Shown here: positions 34,201-45,895 of the stretch, piece after piece
Layout of the letters: every line of letters starts with the position of its first letter
How positions within the stretch are numbered: the stretch's first letter is position 1
From: Brugia malayi
Lineage: Eukaryota > Nematoda > Chromadorea > Rhabditida > Onchocercidae
Direction: 5' to 3'
DNA: 64,000 bases
Assembly (NCBI RefSeq): GCF_000002995.4
Contig: NW_025062479.1
Coordinates: forward strand, 18,596,721-18,660,720
Made by a program: the position numbers and the translations under genes
Notes under the pieces: generated by a model
Told to the model about the DNA's origin: nothing
Database searches by the model: none
Seen by the model: only the letters and a program-made list of their open reading frames with translations

Positions 34201-35980
34201 CTGAAGTAACGTGATAGTTTGTACGAATGCCTTTTATCTTTATCTTTTCTAGGATCCAATCGAACTAGTTTTTTAGAAATCCGATTTTGAATTATGCAAT
34301 TCATTTCACTTTGAGCGGAATAAAAAGTGGCTCTACAATCAGATAAAAGTTTTGAATCATCGATGAGTGAACTTTTAAGTAGCATATCGAATACAATGCT
34401 ACATTTGCCAACATTCTCATGAAATGTGACTGAATGTCGATTCATCATTTTTGATTAACAGCTATCCATTCTCGCCACCAAAATGTGCTTTTTTGACGAC
34501 TGGTGAAGGAAATCTGCGCTTCAATCCCAACCTCTATAATGATGGTAAAATTTGTTTATCGATACTAGGCACATGGGAAGGTCGGCCAGAGGAGAAATGG
34601 AATGCGCACTGTTCCCTATTACAAGTGCTTATTAGTATTCAGGTCAGAACTAAAACTTTAATAACATTTTCTTCAAATTCCCACCTGATAAAAAGAATTA
34701 GTAAAAAGAATGAATAATGAACTTTGAAGGATTTAGACGCAGGAATTGGAAAGCGCAATTTTTCAACAAACCATATATTAGTCCCTGTCATTAAGAATTA
34801 TCTTGCATTCGCAAACTGTTTTTAAAAAAAAAAAAAAACATTTTAAAATGTATACTGTGACTGCAGGGCTTGATATTCGTGAAGGAGCCTTATTTCAACG
34901 AGCCTGGCTTCGAAAAGTATCAAGGGACCGAGAAAGGTGACGGATATTCGAGACGTTATAATCTTCAAATCGAATATGCAACACTAGCTTATGCAATTAG
35001 AGAACAAATTAGAAATAGTCCTCCTTACTTCAAAGTAAGTTTAAATCTTTCTATTTTTCTGTTCTATTTCAAATGCTTTATGCACTCATAAACTTCCTTG
35101 AAGATACTAGAAAACTTGCCGTGTTTGAAATTTAAATTAGTCAAGATCAGTACTACAAGTGTGGGAGTATGAGAATATAAGAGCACTAAGGAAAGGGTGT
35201 CTAAGCAACGAAAAGTTGAGAAATGTACTGTAAACTCCTTGAAACCAACAGGAAATTAATTAGTGGTCGATGTCTCCGTTGATTATATAATGCACTGAAA
35301 CTTCCAAATCTATCCATCTCCCCAAATTTATTAGGTGGGCAAATCAACCTTCTGTGAAGAAAGCTCCTATATATTTAAGATATATTAAAGGACATGCTTT
35401 CTGGAGGTTGCAAATGCACTTCACTCAGCAATTTGTGAATAAAGGATGTAATAAACAATTTTTCAGGACGTTATCAGACGTCATTTCTGGCTCAAACGTC
35501 AAAGTGTTATTGAACAAGCACAAAATTGGCTTAGAGAAATGAACAAATATACAACCAACACTGAGAAACATTCACGAAAGACTGTATTATTGCCATTTGA
35601 TACAGCGACTAGCTTCCTTGCACAGGTGCCACTCTAAGTCCTCAATTCTATTTATTTATAGTTCATGTATCCGATCCTTTTATAAGTTATAACTTCGCAG
35701 AAGTCTTCTAATTCTCCAAGAATATTTGGAGATTTGAAAATTCAGTAAAGAAGAAAACTACATTAGATTTCTATATAAAACTATATTAGTACAACACCAT
35801 AATTTGAGGAAATCTAATCCCTACAGCTTAAAAATACTTAGCATGAATTTACAGGAGCGGATGATTTGCCAGATGATTGAAGATTTTCGAAAAATGAGCA
35901 TCAGCAGTAAGCAATGTAAGTTCATTTTTTTTATTGATATCTCTATAGGTAAAGGAAAAGGTTGGTTATCACAGAAATAA
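31208..35980 (+). CDS. ubc-17: BIRC6/UBC-17-type E2 ubiquitin-conjugating enzyme
   Basis: Exons supported by phase: 31208-31335, 31480-31571, an unresolved exon within about 32092-32240, 32431-32676, 33012-33224, 33403-33560 (or from 33400), 33898-34095, 34462-34642, 34867-35034, 35467-35625, 35855 to about 35980; roughly 600 residues. The N-terminal half is helical, resembling the region just before the UBC domain of BIRC6. The UBC domain runs from about 33898 to 35625: [23 protein letters not shown], then [16 protein letters not shown] containing the catalytic Cys and the BIRC6-characteristic [11 protein letters not shown], followed by [10 protein letters not shown] and an [11 protein letters not shown] helix. 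These extra segments separate it from ordinary E2s. In animals BIRC6 is a very large E2/E3 hybrid that ubiquitinates apoptosis and autophagy factors. No BIR domain is visible here, so this is the short nematode form or an N-terminal part is missed. The C-terminus may end at 35980 or at a TAG formed across the next splice junction (35915/36377). AATAAA overlaps the stop at 35980. Confidence 0.85.
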
Positions 35981-37078
35981 ACGTATATACCACACGACCA
36001 AAAGTACGATTACCAAATCTTTGTATCCATTAATATCTTAAGCCGAGAAACCTGGATATACATACATATCATCGACTTGTTTCATCTATTACTTTTCTGT
36101 TTGAAGAAAAATGAAGAGGCTTGTAATGCATAAAAAACCCTCTCGTTAAGAAATTTTTATAACATTAAGAAAACCTTTCCATCCATCATATAAATATCAA
36201 GATAAAATACAATGGATAAGATGTATTTCGGAGAAATTTCCTTTTACTACCTGAATACTGCTGTAGTAAATATATCTATAATCCTATGGTTTCTGTAAAC
36301 ACGCATTCTTCCATTACTTTATAAAAATATCAACAATCAGAAAACCAAATACTACACCAATAAAAAAAATGTTACAGAGGATAAGCTCCTTCAACTAATA
36401 GGGAGCAATAAACTGTGCTTCTTGGTAATGCAATCGCCAGTGGTGTGGAGCACTAACCATCCATGGTACAATATGCCTGGAGAATTGTCTGGAAATTTTT
36501 TTACTTTTTTTGCTTCATAAATTGGTGTTATTAAAGCTGTTAGCCAACAAAGTATATGTTACTGTCCGAGTGGTATTCAAAATCTCTTCAGAAGAAAATA
36601 AAAGTCATTTTTCCTTGAAAAAAGTTTCAAACTGTTTAATTTTACAGGTTTAAGTGGAGTCCCTCTCTTTCAAGTTTTGATTTTGGATAGAGGCTCGGTA
36701 ATGTAAGGTATGCTGAGTCCCTGAATTAATCCGGATATCCTATCATTGAATATTTCTAAATCCTCTTACTAACTTCATTTTCTTCCCGTTACCAATTAAT
36801 AGCAATAATTTAAAGGTGACTTAATAAAAAGAACGACACAGGAAAGAGAATAACTTAGTTAAAATATCGTCGAAGAAATATTTCTTAATGAAATATTTTT
36901 CCGACGTACTTCTATTACATTTCTAATTCATTCATTTATTTATATGGCATCGACTTCTGTAGTATCTTTAGCGATTTTCTGTGCAAACTCTTAGATGAGA
37001 AAATATACAGATTAGTTTCCCCTTAATTAAACCACTTTCTTAAATTTTTTAAATTAAGGAAAATAATATAGAACATAA
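35981..37078. other. Tail-to-tail spacer
   Basis: This spacer separates the convergent BIRC6-like (+) and NSMCE3 (-) genes. It contains the minus-strand AATAAA at 36940-36935, about 140 bases past the NSMCE3 stop. A 47-codon open frame follows an acceptor-like site near 36377 on the + strand, but joining it to the upstream exon creates TAG at the junction, so I do not call it coding. Confidence 0.5.
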
Positions 37079-38509
37079 TTACTTTTTCCCTGTTTGTTTT
37101 AGACTAACTTTCTTGTTGTATACTGAAACAAAAAAATCATGTACCATTGGATTGATGACGGATTTCGCCCGAGGTCCCCACTCATATGTTACAGTTTCGC
37201 AACCACTTTCATCCGTCCCCTTTGTAAAAGCTAACCAACCTTAAATGAAAAGTTACATTTCAACATCAAGGTTACTTAGAACAAAGAAACAATGAACGAA
37301 ACCAGGTAAAAGTACCAAGAGTGTAATATTTGGTTGGGAATGTTTGGTATAGAAATTAGACGAAATAAACTGATACAGTAAAAAAATGATCCGAAAATAA
37401 GTCTCACCTTGTGAAATGAATTCTGCAGTACGTGCGGCTCCAAGTAGCTGGCTCAAATCCGCTTGGTTCCCAAAACAACTATTCTCAGTAACACCCATTT
37501 CTTTCTTAGATAAAGATATCAAGACTATTGTGTTTGGGAGCAGACTAAACTTTCCATAATGGACGGAAGTTAATTTTATCGAAGGCTTCCAATAAGACAA
37601 GCAGAAACTTCTGTATTTTCAATAAAAATAAGGGCAAATTTACCAAGAAAATTTTTATTGAACTCTCGGAAACTGCACAATTAAGAGAACCAGGACGATG
37701 CATCATATAAATGAACATCAGGATCGCAATTAGCAGCCCATACTTTGCTTTATCCTATGATGATATATGTGAATTTTTAATGAGGATTTAAAACACTCAA
37801 AAAAAATCATAAAATTCATAAAACACTTATGACAACAACCGTAATATAGACACCTCTTCTGAGTAATAGCGGTTCTCATCAACAGTCTCATGTTGAATTT
37901 TCAAGCCATTCTTTACATACAACTGGTATCCTTCAGAAGTTTTTGCTTTACATACCTGGAATAAATTCGTGAAATATGAACTACAAAATAGAATTGTAAT
38001 CTACCAAAACGAAATATAAATCTATGTGTCCCTAAGATAAAAATGCGAAGCACCTAATTCCAGCCTAGTTCTTAGTTTATTGAAAAGACACCTTCACACC
38101 AACAACTTCATCCAGAATACCAATCGTTTGGTCGATACACCGCTCCCAAATTCTAATATTTGGAACTTTGGTGCATTGCTTTTTCCTGCCCTGAAAGGAT
38201 ATAAATCTCTATGGAAAATGTAATTAGTTAAACTTTATAAAAATTAACATTATAAGAAAATTACGTGATTATTGTCATTCAGTCTTACTCTAGGAAAAAA
38301 ATAATGTCACAAGTAATCTTAGAAGTATGTAAATCTTTAATAAATCTCGTAGGACTTTTTGCTTTGCTACAGCTTTATAAGAAATGCAATTTTTGAAACT
38401 TCATAAGCAGTACCTGCAAGTATAATATCAACTGGACTAATTCAGGTATTTTATCATCCAACTTTTGTTTTCCTGCTGCATCAAGAATTAAGTCTCCGCA
38501 AAAACGCAT
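37079..38509 (-). CDS. NSMCE3: MAGE-domain protein, SMC5/6 complex subunit NSMCE3
   Basis: Six minus-strand exons (38509-38414, 38190-38092, 37955-37854, 37754-37644, 37504-37408, 37239-37079) join in phase to 221 residues. Nearly the whole protein is a MAGE homology domain: KLDDKIPELVQLILYLQ, then WERCIDQTIGILDEVVGVK, a QLYVKNGL strand, KYGLLIAILMFIYM, VSESSIKIFLKEMGV, an FGNQADLSQLL helix and the closing YEWGPRAK motif of the second winged helix. In the SMC5/6 complex this subunit pairs with the RING protein NSE1 and bridges the SMC head-proximal arms in DNA repair. Invertebrates usually carry one MAGE gene, consistent with this one being the NSE3 orthologue. The start at 38509 is the first Met after an in-frame stop. 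An open stretch in the intron at 37600-37540 (KFLLVLLEAF) was excluded because skipping it gives the better MAGE alignment. Confidence 0.87.
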
Positions 38510-40705
38510 ATTTAGCAAGGCTTCAAAATTTTCAATGCAGCGGTTTTAAATACAGTAAAACTCATCCCAAACGCGAAAACGTTACATTTAATAATAATGT
38601 AAACGCGAAATGATTCAAGTGGGTGACTGTTCAGTCACGTACTTTGTAACTAATAACATAAATGGCACTTGTGCATGATGAATAATACATCACATCTTAA
38701 TAAGTGATGAAAATTGAAAAATCTAGAAAAATTCAGGAACTCAACCTTTACTCATTTTGATGAGATAAGTTATTTATTTGTTATCCTATAAGCATTTAGA
38801 TGTGATACCAACTACTTATTGAATAGAAATGCCAAACGATTACAAACACGAAAAACAATGGATAAACTATCTCCAATCCCGCTCTACTCAACTTTTTTCC
38901 GTCTCTCAAAACCGACGTTTAAATTAAAATATGTAATAATTCAAAATAATCAGCCGAAGTAAAGTCAGCTTCCAAATCAAACGCAACGACTGAGTCTTAA
39001 GAAATCTGAAATGGAAAGAGAAAATTAGAATGTTACGGCACTTAAACGAAAAATGCAATCTCTTATTTACATTAGCACACTCATCATCTCCACTTTATCC
39101 AGTTCATTTCTGTTACCCAGCTTCCTTAGAAATAAAATTTAAACTCAGCTTTCTTCTCAATTATTCACCCTGATTATGCAGTTTACTAATCTCCTTTTTA
39201 AACACCATATCAATTTAAATATCTGACGCTCATGAACCAAATAACCGCTCTGCTCAGATCGTAAAAGTACATTTTGAAGCACATGAATAGAAATTAGGGA
39301 TCCAGAGCAAAGTTACCTGTATTAAAAACTCTTATTACATATTATAGTCTTGAATTTTCCTTCGCTGAAGAATTTACACAAAATGTGCTGTCTCGATTAC
39401 CGGCGCCATGTTCCTTGAATCCATAACAATAGATTGATTTGGCAAATTTGCGGGTACTATGCTCAGAATTTCAGTTAACCTAACGTAAGGGACGTTGTAC
39501 AATCCTTAAAACTTCTTTTTCGCTTTGGGAATTATGTCTAAAAATTAATTTGGAATTTTGCGCACAGCGGTACAAATAACAGATTTTAAAGCTGCTCATA
39601 ATTTTGCTACAGTTTTCTTTTGCACCAATTTTTAATTCCAAACTTGTAATGCTTCCTATCCTTCATACAAATACTTACATTGGACCCTAAAGTTACGTAG
39701 CTGTTCGAACAACGTATTCAAGAAGTTGCTGGATTGACTGAAGAACTAGAAATTCAGTTAGTTGTAGGGAAGTTTTACCGTCAATAAATTGTGAGACCAT
39801 TTACAGTTTCAAAAGATTACTCTTGCGAATACTTATGAGAACCTACGATGAATTTTATACTTATGCCTTAACACATTAATAAAAACCATAAACAGTGAAA
39901 ATATTAGTTCGATAGTGAATGACAGTCTACCGCTCAGACCCCTAACTCAGACCATTCTGGAAAGTAATTTTCATGACCATTCAGGGAAATCACTAGCACA
40001 CACAAGGAAGGACTACGAATACTGAAAAGTTATTGAAATCATAGAGAAGTGACGGACGAGGGAGGGCAAGAAATGTGTCATCAGTAACAAAACACAAAAC
40101 AGAAGACAGGATGCATTTTTTATTTCAACAAAAGAGATGATGGTAAAGAAAGGTTGGAGCAGGATTTGTCCTTTCCCAGAACAAGGTTTCCATTTTTTTT
40201 ACCCTAATTTCAACTTCCTGAAGTGAGATTATATCTACCAAAGACGATGAAAAAATTAGATTTGATGTATTTACCCCTCTGTTTGGCAGATCTCATGAAA
40301 TAGCAGTTGTATTGCCGGTAAGAACAAATTTCAATCGAAAAACAAGATTTAAAAGCAATGACGCACTGTGAAGCGTGCAACAAGAAGCTAAAAAACAAGA
40401 ACAGTTGCTCTGATGAAGTTTACTGTAAAACTGGATGGAACAGTAGCATCTGCAATGAATCTACCGCACTATTTCAGCGAAACCAAGTGAATCAACAATG
40501 ATTTTGATTCGATAAAATAGGAAAAAAGCTGAAATGTTGAGTATCGGTCGCAGGAATGACTGCTCATCTCTTGCAATGTCATGGTCAGCTGGAATGATGC
40601 TAGCAGGAAAGGCGCAATCTAGGAACCGACCAGATCGGAACACTGACATCAACCGATACCCAAAACAGAACAGAGCTCGCAATACTAATCTAAACTGGCA
40701 CTATA

Positions 40706-40734
40706 TTTAACGCGCTGATTGGGGACGCGTTAAA
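40706..40734. promoter_or_regulatory. CpG-containing inverted repeat, possible regulatory site
   Basis: TTTAACGCG (40706-40714) and CGCGTTTAAA-type arm CGCGTTAAA (40726-40734) are exact reverse complements across an 11-base spacer. The right arm includes ACGCGT. Such a CpG-rich symmetric element is unusual in this AT-rich DNA and lies about 400 bases upstream of the mdt-27 start. A regulatory role is inference only. Confidence 0.35.
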
Positions 40735-41126
40735 TTCAATTTCGTTGTTTTTATTGCATGCGTAAGTTGACATGATTATCTGTGTGGGTATCTTAAGTAA
40801 ATTTTGCTTTTGAATAGAACTGGTCTTAATGATAGTCCAGATTTCCACTCTTCAACACTGTAAAGTGGAAATAAAAGTGGAGATAATTCAAACACTAGGA
40901 ATAATTAGAGTTGATAATTTTGTTAAAAATGAAAGATTATAGTTTGCGGATTACAGTTATGACATGGACTTAAAGAAGCTATTTTTGAAACACTGATATC
41001 TTTGCTCGTTTATATTTCCGCTTTCTCTTTAAATTATTTCCTAACAATTTTGAATGTCCAGTTTTATGATTAGGATGTCAGTGTCGTGGCTGGTTAAGTT
41101 ATGGTTTACGTCTAAAGTTATTCTTT

Positions 41127-41128
41127 AG
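41127..41128 (+). other. Putative spliced-leader acceptor for mdt-27
   Basis: TTCTTTAG ends at 41128, eight bases before the mdt-27 ATG, with no in-frame coding before it. A T-rich acceptor this close to a start codon is the usual layout of a nematode trans-splice site. Confidence 0.5.
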
Positions 41129-41136
41129 ATACTGAA

Positions 41137-44030
41137 ATGCAAAGTAATCTCTCCAGTCAACAGTTTCAGTCTATGACAACTCATCTAGATCATTGTAAGT
41201 CTTCGCTTTTTTTTCCTTCCTTTTATTATAAGTCATCGAGATACAGTTATTCAGAAAATATATGATCATCGCGAAGCATCTAACTTGCGGTTCTGGACGG
41301 AAAACTAGAAAAGGTCTTTGTAGAGATCTTTATTGCACGAAAACTCCACAAAGGAATGAGAAAACATGGAAGATTGACTAAATAAAGAGTTAGAAAATTG
41401 TTGAAGATAGATTAGTTTAAATCTAAATTAGTTTGAATTTGCAGTATAGACTTTCAGGCCTAAATGCGTTGCGATTACTTCGGAACGAAGTTATATCTGT
41501 GCATCGCCGAGTGATGGAAAATAGTTGGGAAAGTGATCCAACTGATGGTGAAAAGACGTTAGAAGAGAGACTTGATTTTATCAATCAGATTTATGAGTGA
41601 GGTTTTTACGCTATCTTTAGAAACTGTTCTTCATCAAGTTAAATTTTCAAATCGAAACATACCGCTGGGCCAGAACTCTGATTATTCGGTGCAACTTAAT
41701 GTCTTGATGGTAGGTGGCAGGTTAATGCTGCAATATTTACAAGATATTTAATTGTGTCTGTTGTTAAATTGTTAAACAGTCATGACTGCTTTACCCGTCT
41801 GTTATATTGATCACAACTCATGAGTTTTTGCTATTTAATGTTGACCCCAAGATCATTCATTGAGTTATACCTCTAGTTACTGTTGATAGTTTGCATTGTA
41901 GTATATTTCTTAGATCGGATTTACTGAAAGGAATACTAACTTTTGAAACTTGAAGCCCAACTTGATAAGAAATAGCTTTCATAATATCCGATTATTCTTT
42001 TTTTTTGCTGCTCACTTTCTTTTATATAGCTCTATGAAAACATTAGTGTAGTGTGTGATTTATATGCCGTAAAACATGCGTAAGATCCTCAATTATTGGT
42101 CATATTTGTTACGTAGCACTATTATTTGTATCTGAAATAATTATAAATATAATTAGGTATAATTTCGTTTTTACCGTATCTTCAAACAAATTTTTTTTTC
42201 CTTATAATACCTTCAAATAATGCAAAATTGCTTAAATATCTTATATAATATATACGAAATAAAGGAATGTTGAATTAAAGTATGCTACGACAGTTATATC
42301 AGTGTTTTTTTTTTTTTAAGATCATAGGTTTAAGTTTTATTTATCAATATCTAGGTGGTAAATATCTTGTTAATAGGTCTTTGCCTTGGTCAAAATAACG
42401 AATTTGATTGCATAATTTTAATAAAAATTTTCCGATGAATTGATATCTTGATCGTGCTTTTTCTGCTAACAATGATATTGTTTTCCCTTCCTTATTATAG
42501 TAACTTGGAATCACACGCTAAACAGCTGTCAGTCTCAACACCTATGACGGTTCAGATGGAACGCTTAAGTCGATTTCTGCATGATGGACAGATCGACCCA
42601 CATACCAATGAATTATACGATAAAGCGCTGGAAGCATCTACATGGATGGAAACAAATAATGTTTTTATTTCTTTCTTTTATTCCTATTGTTGTCATATGC
42701 ATATTTTTCTCTACATATTAAAACTTTTATATTTTAGCAGTTATTGCAAATGTATGCAGAATTTCTGCGCACTGTGGTGGGTAATCGACGGCGATCAATA
42801 ATGACAGACCGACCAATATCGTATTCAAACTATGGATTAAGTTCATCGCCGCAAAATATTTTTGAACAAACACTAACAGTTGTATTAAAGGATCCAAATA
42901 TTAAAAAAATTGGTCTTGTTGGACGGTATCTGGAAAAAAGTACTCTATCAGCTCTTGTTGAAGTAAGGGACGTTAATGTGTTGTATCATTATTTATTGCA
43001 AATGTAGTTTTACAGTTTATGTGTATTATTTCAAAGTATCTACTGTTTATAACTGATATTATAATTATATGTTTAGGAGTCGCTTTTTTATTGAAAAGAT
43101 AATTTTTTGATTCTGTAGAATTCATGTTATTAACGAATCTATAAAATCACTTGCTGAGCTAGAAATCATGCTACTAAAATGTTATTTTATTTTTCTTTTT
43201 ACAGTTCAAATTTGGACAAGTAATAGATAAGCAGTATGTCTGTTTGCTCAAAATGCTTATGGTTGTCAATAGTGGACTACCAGAATTTGTGCAGATGATT
43301 GCTCCTCATGAAGAATGGTCTTATTTAGATATTGGCTCTGCTCAAGTTTGCCTTTTTTTTCGGATTTCTTTTTTCTGTTTAGCAAGATATTTTTTTCAAT
43401 TCTCAGAAGAAGTTAGTCTTATTTCTCAAAAGGTAAAAAAGAGTATGGTTATATTTTCAGGGGTATTATTCAGTTGAATTTGGATCTTGGTTTGTCCATA
43501 AAGTTTTTCTGGATTTGTAAGAAGCTTTTAAGTATCTTTTAGGTTGATATTCATAAGGAAAGTCGATATTTAGTATATCGAAAGATGAGTGTTCAAGCAA
43601 ATATACATTTGATGCAAACAATAATGCCTTGTATTGATATTCGAAATGCACACACACTTTCATATGTCCTAAACCTATTTGCGAAATTTTCTGGAGTATT
43701 TGATATAAAATGTCGTGTATGCAAGTAGGCTTATTTTTATTTTTGTCCCTTTTTATGTAAAATGTAACTATCCAAGCCAAATTAGATACAAACTACGTTA
43801 TCAGATGCAGATCGCCAATGCAACTGGAAGGATTAAGTCAGTGACTCATGCCGCTGCTTGCAGTTATCAGAACATTAAAATATTTAGGACTAAATGTTGA
43901 GTATTTCTCTTTTTCAGTTAATGTAACGTAGGAATTTACGCTTTTTAGGAGGATAATGAAAGACTATTTACCGCCGTTGATGTTCGACCTTCGATGTCCG
44001 AAGAATGCATTACACGAATCGTGTCGGTAA
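41137..44030 (+). CDS. mdt-27: Mediator complex subunit 27
   Basis: Seven exons (41137-41194, 41458-41596, 42501-42660, 42741-42962, 43205-43345, 43543-43724, 43949-44030) give 327 residues, close to the usual ~310 for MED27. The N-terminal helical part contains ALRLLRNEVISVHRRVME and an LDFINQIYEDNLESHAKQL segment that parallels the family coiled-coil region. The middle has LYDKALEASTWMETNN like the MED27 LY...A..W motif. The C-terminus carries the family zinc-binding-like pattern: KCRVCK, then PPLMFDLR, and a final HESCR. MED27 sits in the upper tail of Mediator and links DNA-bound activators to RNA polymerase II. The exon 6 donor falls inside the Lys codon after the second Cys, so the finger is split between exons 6 and 7. 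A T-rich acceptor eight bases before the ATG suggests trans-splicing. AATAAA occurs at 44333-44338. Confidence 0.88.
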
Positions 44031-44592
44031 TTTTTATTCACCCGGGAGTTTCGGTCATATAAGATGACAGAGTTTTTATTAATCTTATTATTACTTATGT
44101 TAAAGAGTTCGTTCACTTTGCTTTTCAAGTGTTTGTCATTCCTAGTTTCTAACTTCTAAGATAATTGAGTTGTAAATAATGTTATAAATAACTTATATCA
44201 TGGATGTTCTCTCCTTGTGTATTCTACTGTTGCGCCTTTAAAATTTTAAAGGCTTTTCTTATTATATGCTTGTTTTGTTCGGTTCTTAGTTTCTTTTACT
44301 TAGTCCATTTCTTTAAGATTGGAAATCATAGGAATAAAAGCATCAAGTTTTATTTTCGGTGATTCGTGGGATAAAATTGCTTGAAAGGATTTTATTATTT
44401 TTTATTCACTTGGCTTGCATGTATTTTTTACTTCTTTATTTTAAATATTCAAGAAATTTCGAATTTTTTTTTTTTTTTTTACTCTTTGTCATGAAACGAT
44501 AAGCATTATTTTGAGGCGTGTATAAGTGAAATTTTGTTAACTTATGTTTAGCTTATTTTATTTTGCAGTTAACTTTTTGTAACGGAAAGTGA
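44031..44592. other. Short spacer mdt-27 to RING gene
   Basis: This T-rich spacer holds the likely mdt-27 poly(A) signal at 44333-44338, a T-run near 44466-44480 and the acceptor at 44568. I see no coding sequence. Confidence 0.5.
44567..44568 (+). other. Putative spliced-leader acceptor for RING gene
   Basis: ATTTTGCAG ends at 44568, 24 bases before the ATG at 44593 and about 230 bases after the AATAAA of mdt-27. This spacing would also suit an SL2-type downstream operon gene. Confidence 0.45.
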
Positions 44593-45895
44593 ATGAAGCG
44601 ATTTTTTGCTTCTTTACGTTCTGCTATTGCTCAGCTAGATCAAGATTATTCAGGAAGTCATGTAAGTTTATATGTTTTCATTCTCTGAGTTAAAAATTTA
44701 TTTTTATTTGCAATTATGCACGGTATTGTAAATACATGTTTGCGAGATGTTTCACTGTGCTAAAATAATTATGCGAAATTTAGAATACAAGTAAGTGTAG
44801 TGGAAGGGAAATAGTATTTCTTCAACTGGGGTCATTTCAATACGTGAAGGAAATTTTAAATTTAAAGAGTGGATGATGAAGGTTACATGACTTGCAGAAT
44901 TTTTTTGAGAAATTTTTAAATACTAATTATAGCCTTTTAGAGAACGGCGAAGATTGATGATGCTGAGCGTGTTGCAATAGATTCGTCGGCATTGCATTGT
45001 CCTGTTTGTTTTTGTGTATTTGCTTCGGCACCGTTCATTCTTAAATGCGGTCATTCGTTTTGTCAAAACTGTATCAAAAATATTGTCGAAAATTCATATT
45101 CTGAACAGGTCGCGGTTTTGTTCCATTTCGTTTTCATGTAATAATAGAAACAAATCTATTAAATTAACACTCGAGTAGCAAGAGGGAGCAGTCCTTTACG
45201 TAAGTATGCAGCTTTTATACTTATTTTATGGATATCTTTACATACTTTTTCGTTTATAATGACATTTATCCATATATTTGTCCACATGTCTGTTAATTCC
45301 GACCTCCAGTTCATTTTGATTTGAATCAGTCTTTTACAGATTTTTGAATGTCCCATGTGTCGTCAAGTAATTTCCTCCGAAATTCGTTTCACTAGGAATT
45401 ATATAGTTGACGCCCTGCTACAGTCAGTATGTGAAATTGCTGAGAATGAAAATGAAAGTTCAGTGGATCCTAATTTAAGGATTTCGGTATTTTTTGTATT
45501 TTTTCTGTTAGAAGCCTCCGGTTCAATTTTTTTCTTTTTTGTTTTGCAATTGATTCATCTGCTACATTGAGTCCTAGCTGTTGAGCAGATTAGATAGAAA
45601 TCTTTTAGCTCCTTTCACTTGTTGTGCTGACCGTTAACACAGATGGAGCACAGTCTAATGTTTTTAATTTGCGAAATGCCAATATAACGTTCTTAAATGT
45701 TCCTTTGCTTCATGTGAAGATTTTCAGTTTCAACTAATTTCCGGAAAGTTTCTGGAAGAGCAAAAGAAAAACAAAATTTTGCAGAAGAAATATGAGGAGG
45801 AACGAATTCGTAGTCGCCGATATCTTATTCTATTAGTTATGGAGAGTGCACTGTTGGTAGGTTTTGTGTTTTTATACAAGTTATTGTCTTCCTGA
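44593..45895 (+). CDS. Small RING-finger protein with C-terminal membrane anchor
   Basis: Four exons (44593-44661, 44941-45108, 45340-45486, 45728-45895) encode 183 residues. A C3HC4 RING finger spans about residues 43-86: CPVC, then KCGHSFCQNC, then CPMC. The spacing fits zinc-binding E3 ubiquitin ligases. A charged helical stretch (FLEEQKKNKILQKKYEEERIRSR is one run of this type, about residues 135-157) leads into a hydrophobic segment near the C-terminus (about 158-180), so the protein is probably tail-anchored with the RING in the cytosol. I do not recognise a specific orthologue. The final exon reads through a GTAGGT at 45856 to a stop at 45893-45895; using that donor instead would drop the membrane segment, so alternative ends are possible. 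The gene follows mdt-27 on the same strand after 562 bases. A poly(A) signal AATAAA lies at 46137-46142. Confidence 0.78.

Larger units (their letters stand above)
38510..41136. other. Head-to-head spacer between NSMCE3 and mdt-27
   Basis: About 2.6 kb holding the upstream regions of two divergent genes. It is slightly less AT-rich between 40540 and 40740. A minus-strand open frame of 73 codons (40682-40461) starts with Met and has balanced composition, but I recognise no domain and see no splice partners. A CpG-containing inverted repeat lies at 40706-40734. Confidence 0.5.

Noticed and set aside
36378..36520. A 47-codon open frame as a last exon of the BIRC6-like gene
   Set aside because: Splicing from 35915 makes TAG at the junction, so it would be untranslated; no homology is recognised.
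37505..37610. Minus-strand stretch KFLLVLLEAFDKIN as an NSMCE3 exon
   Set aside because: It runs into a stop soon after and interrupts the MAGE alignment. Joining 37644 to 37504 gives VSESSIKIFLKEMGV in phase.
43466..43780. Minus-strand 104-codon open frame opposite mdt-27
   Set aside because: It is antisense to mdt-27 exon 6, which joins in phase to its neighbours and carries the MED27 C-terminal pattern.
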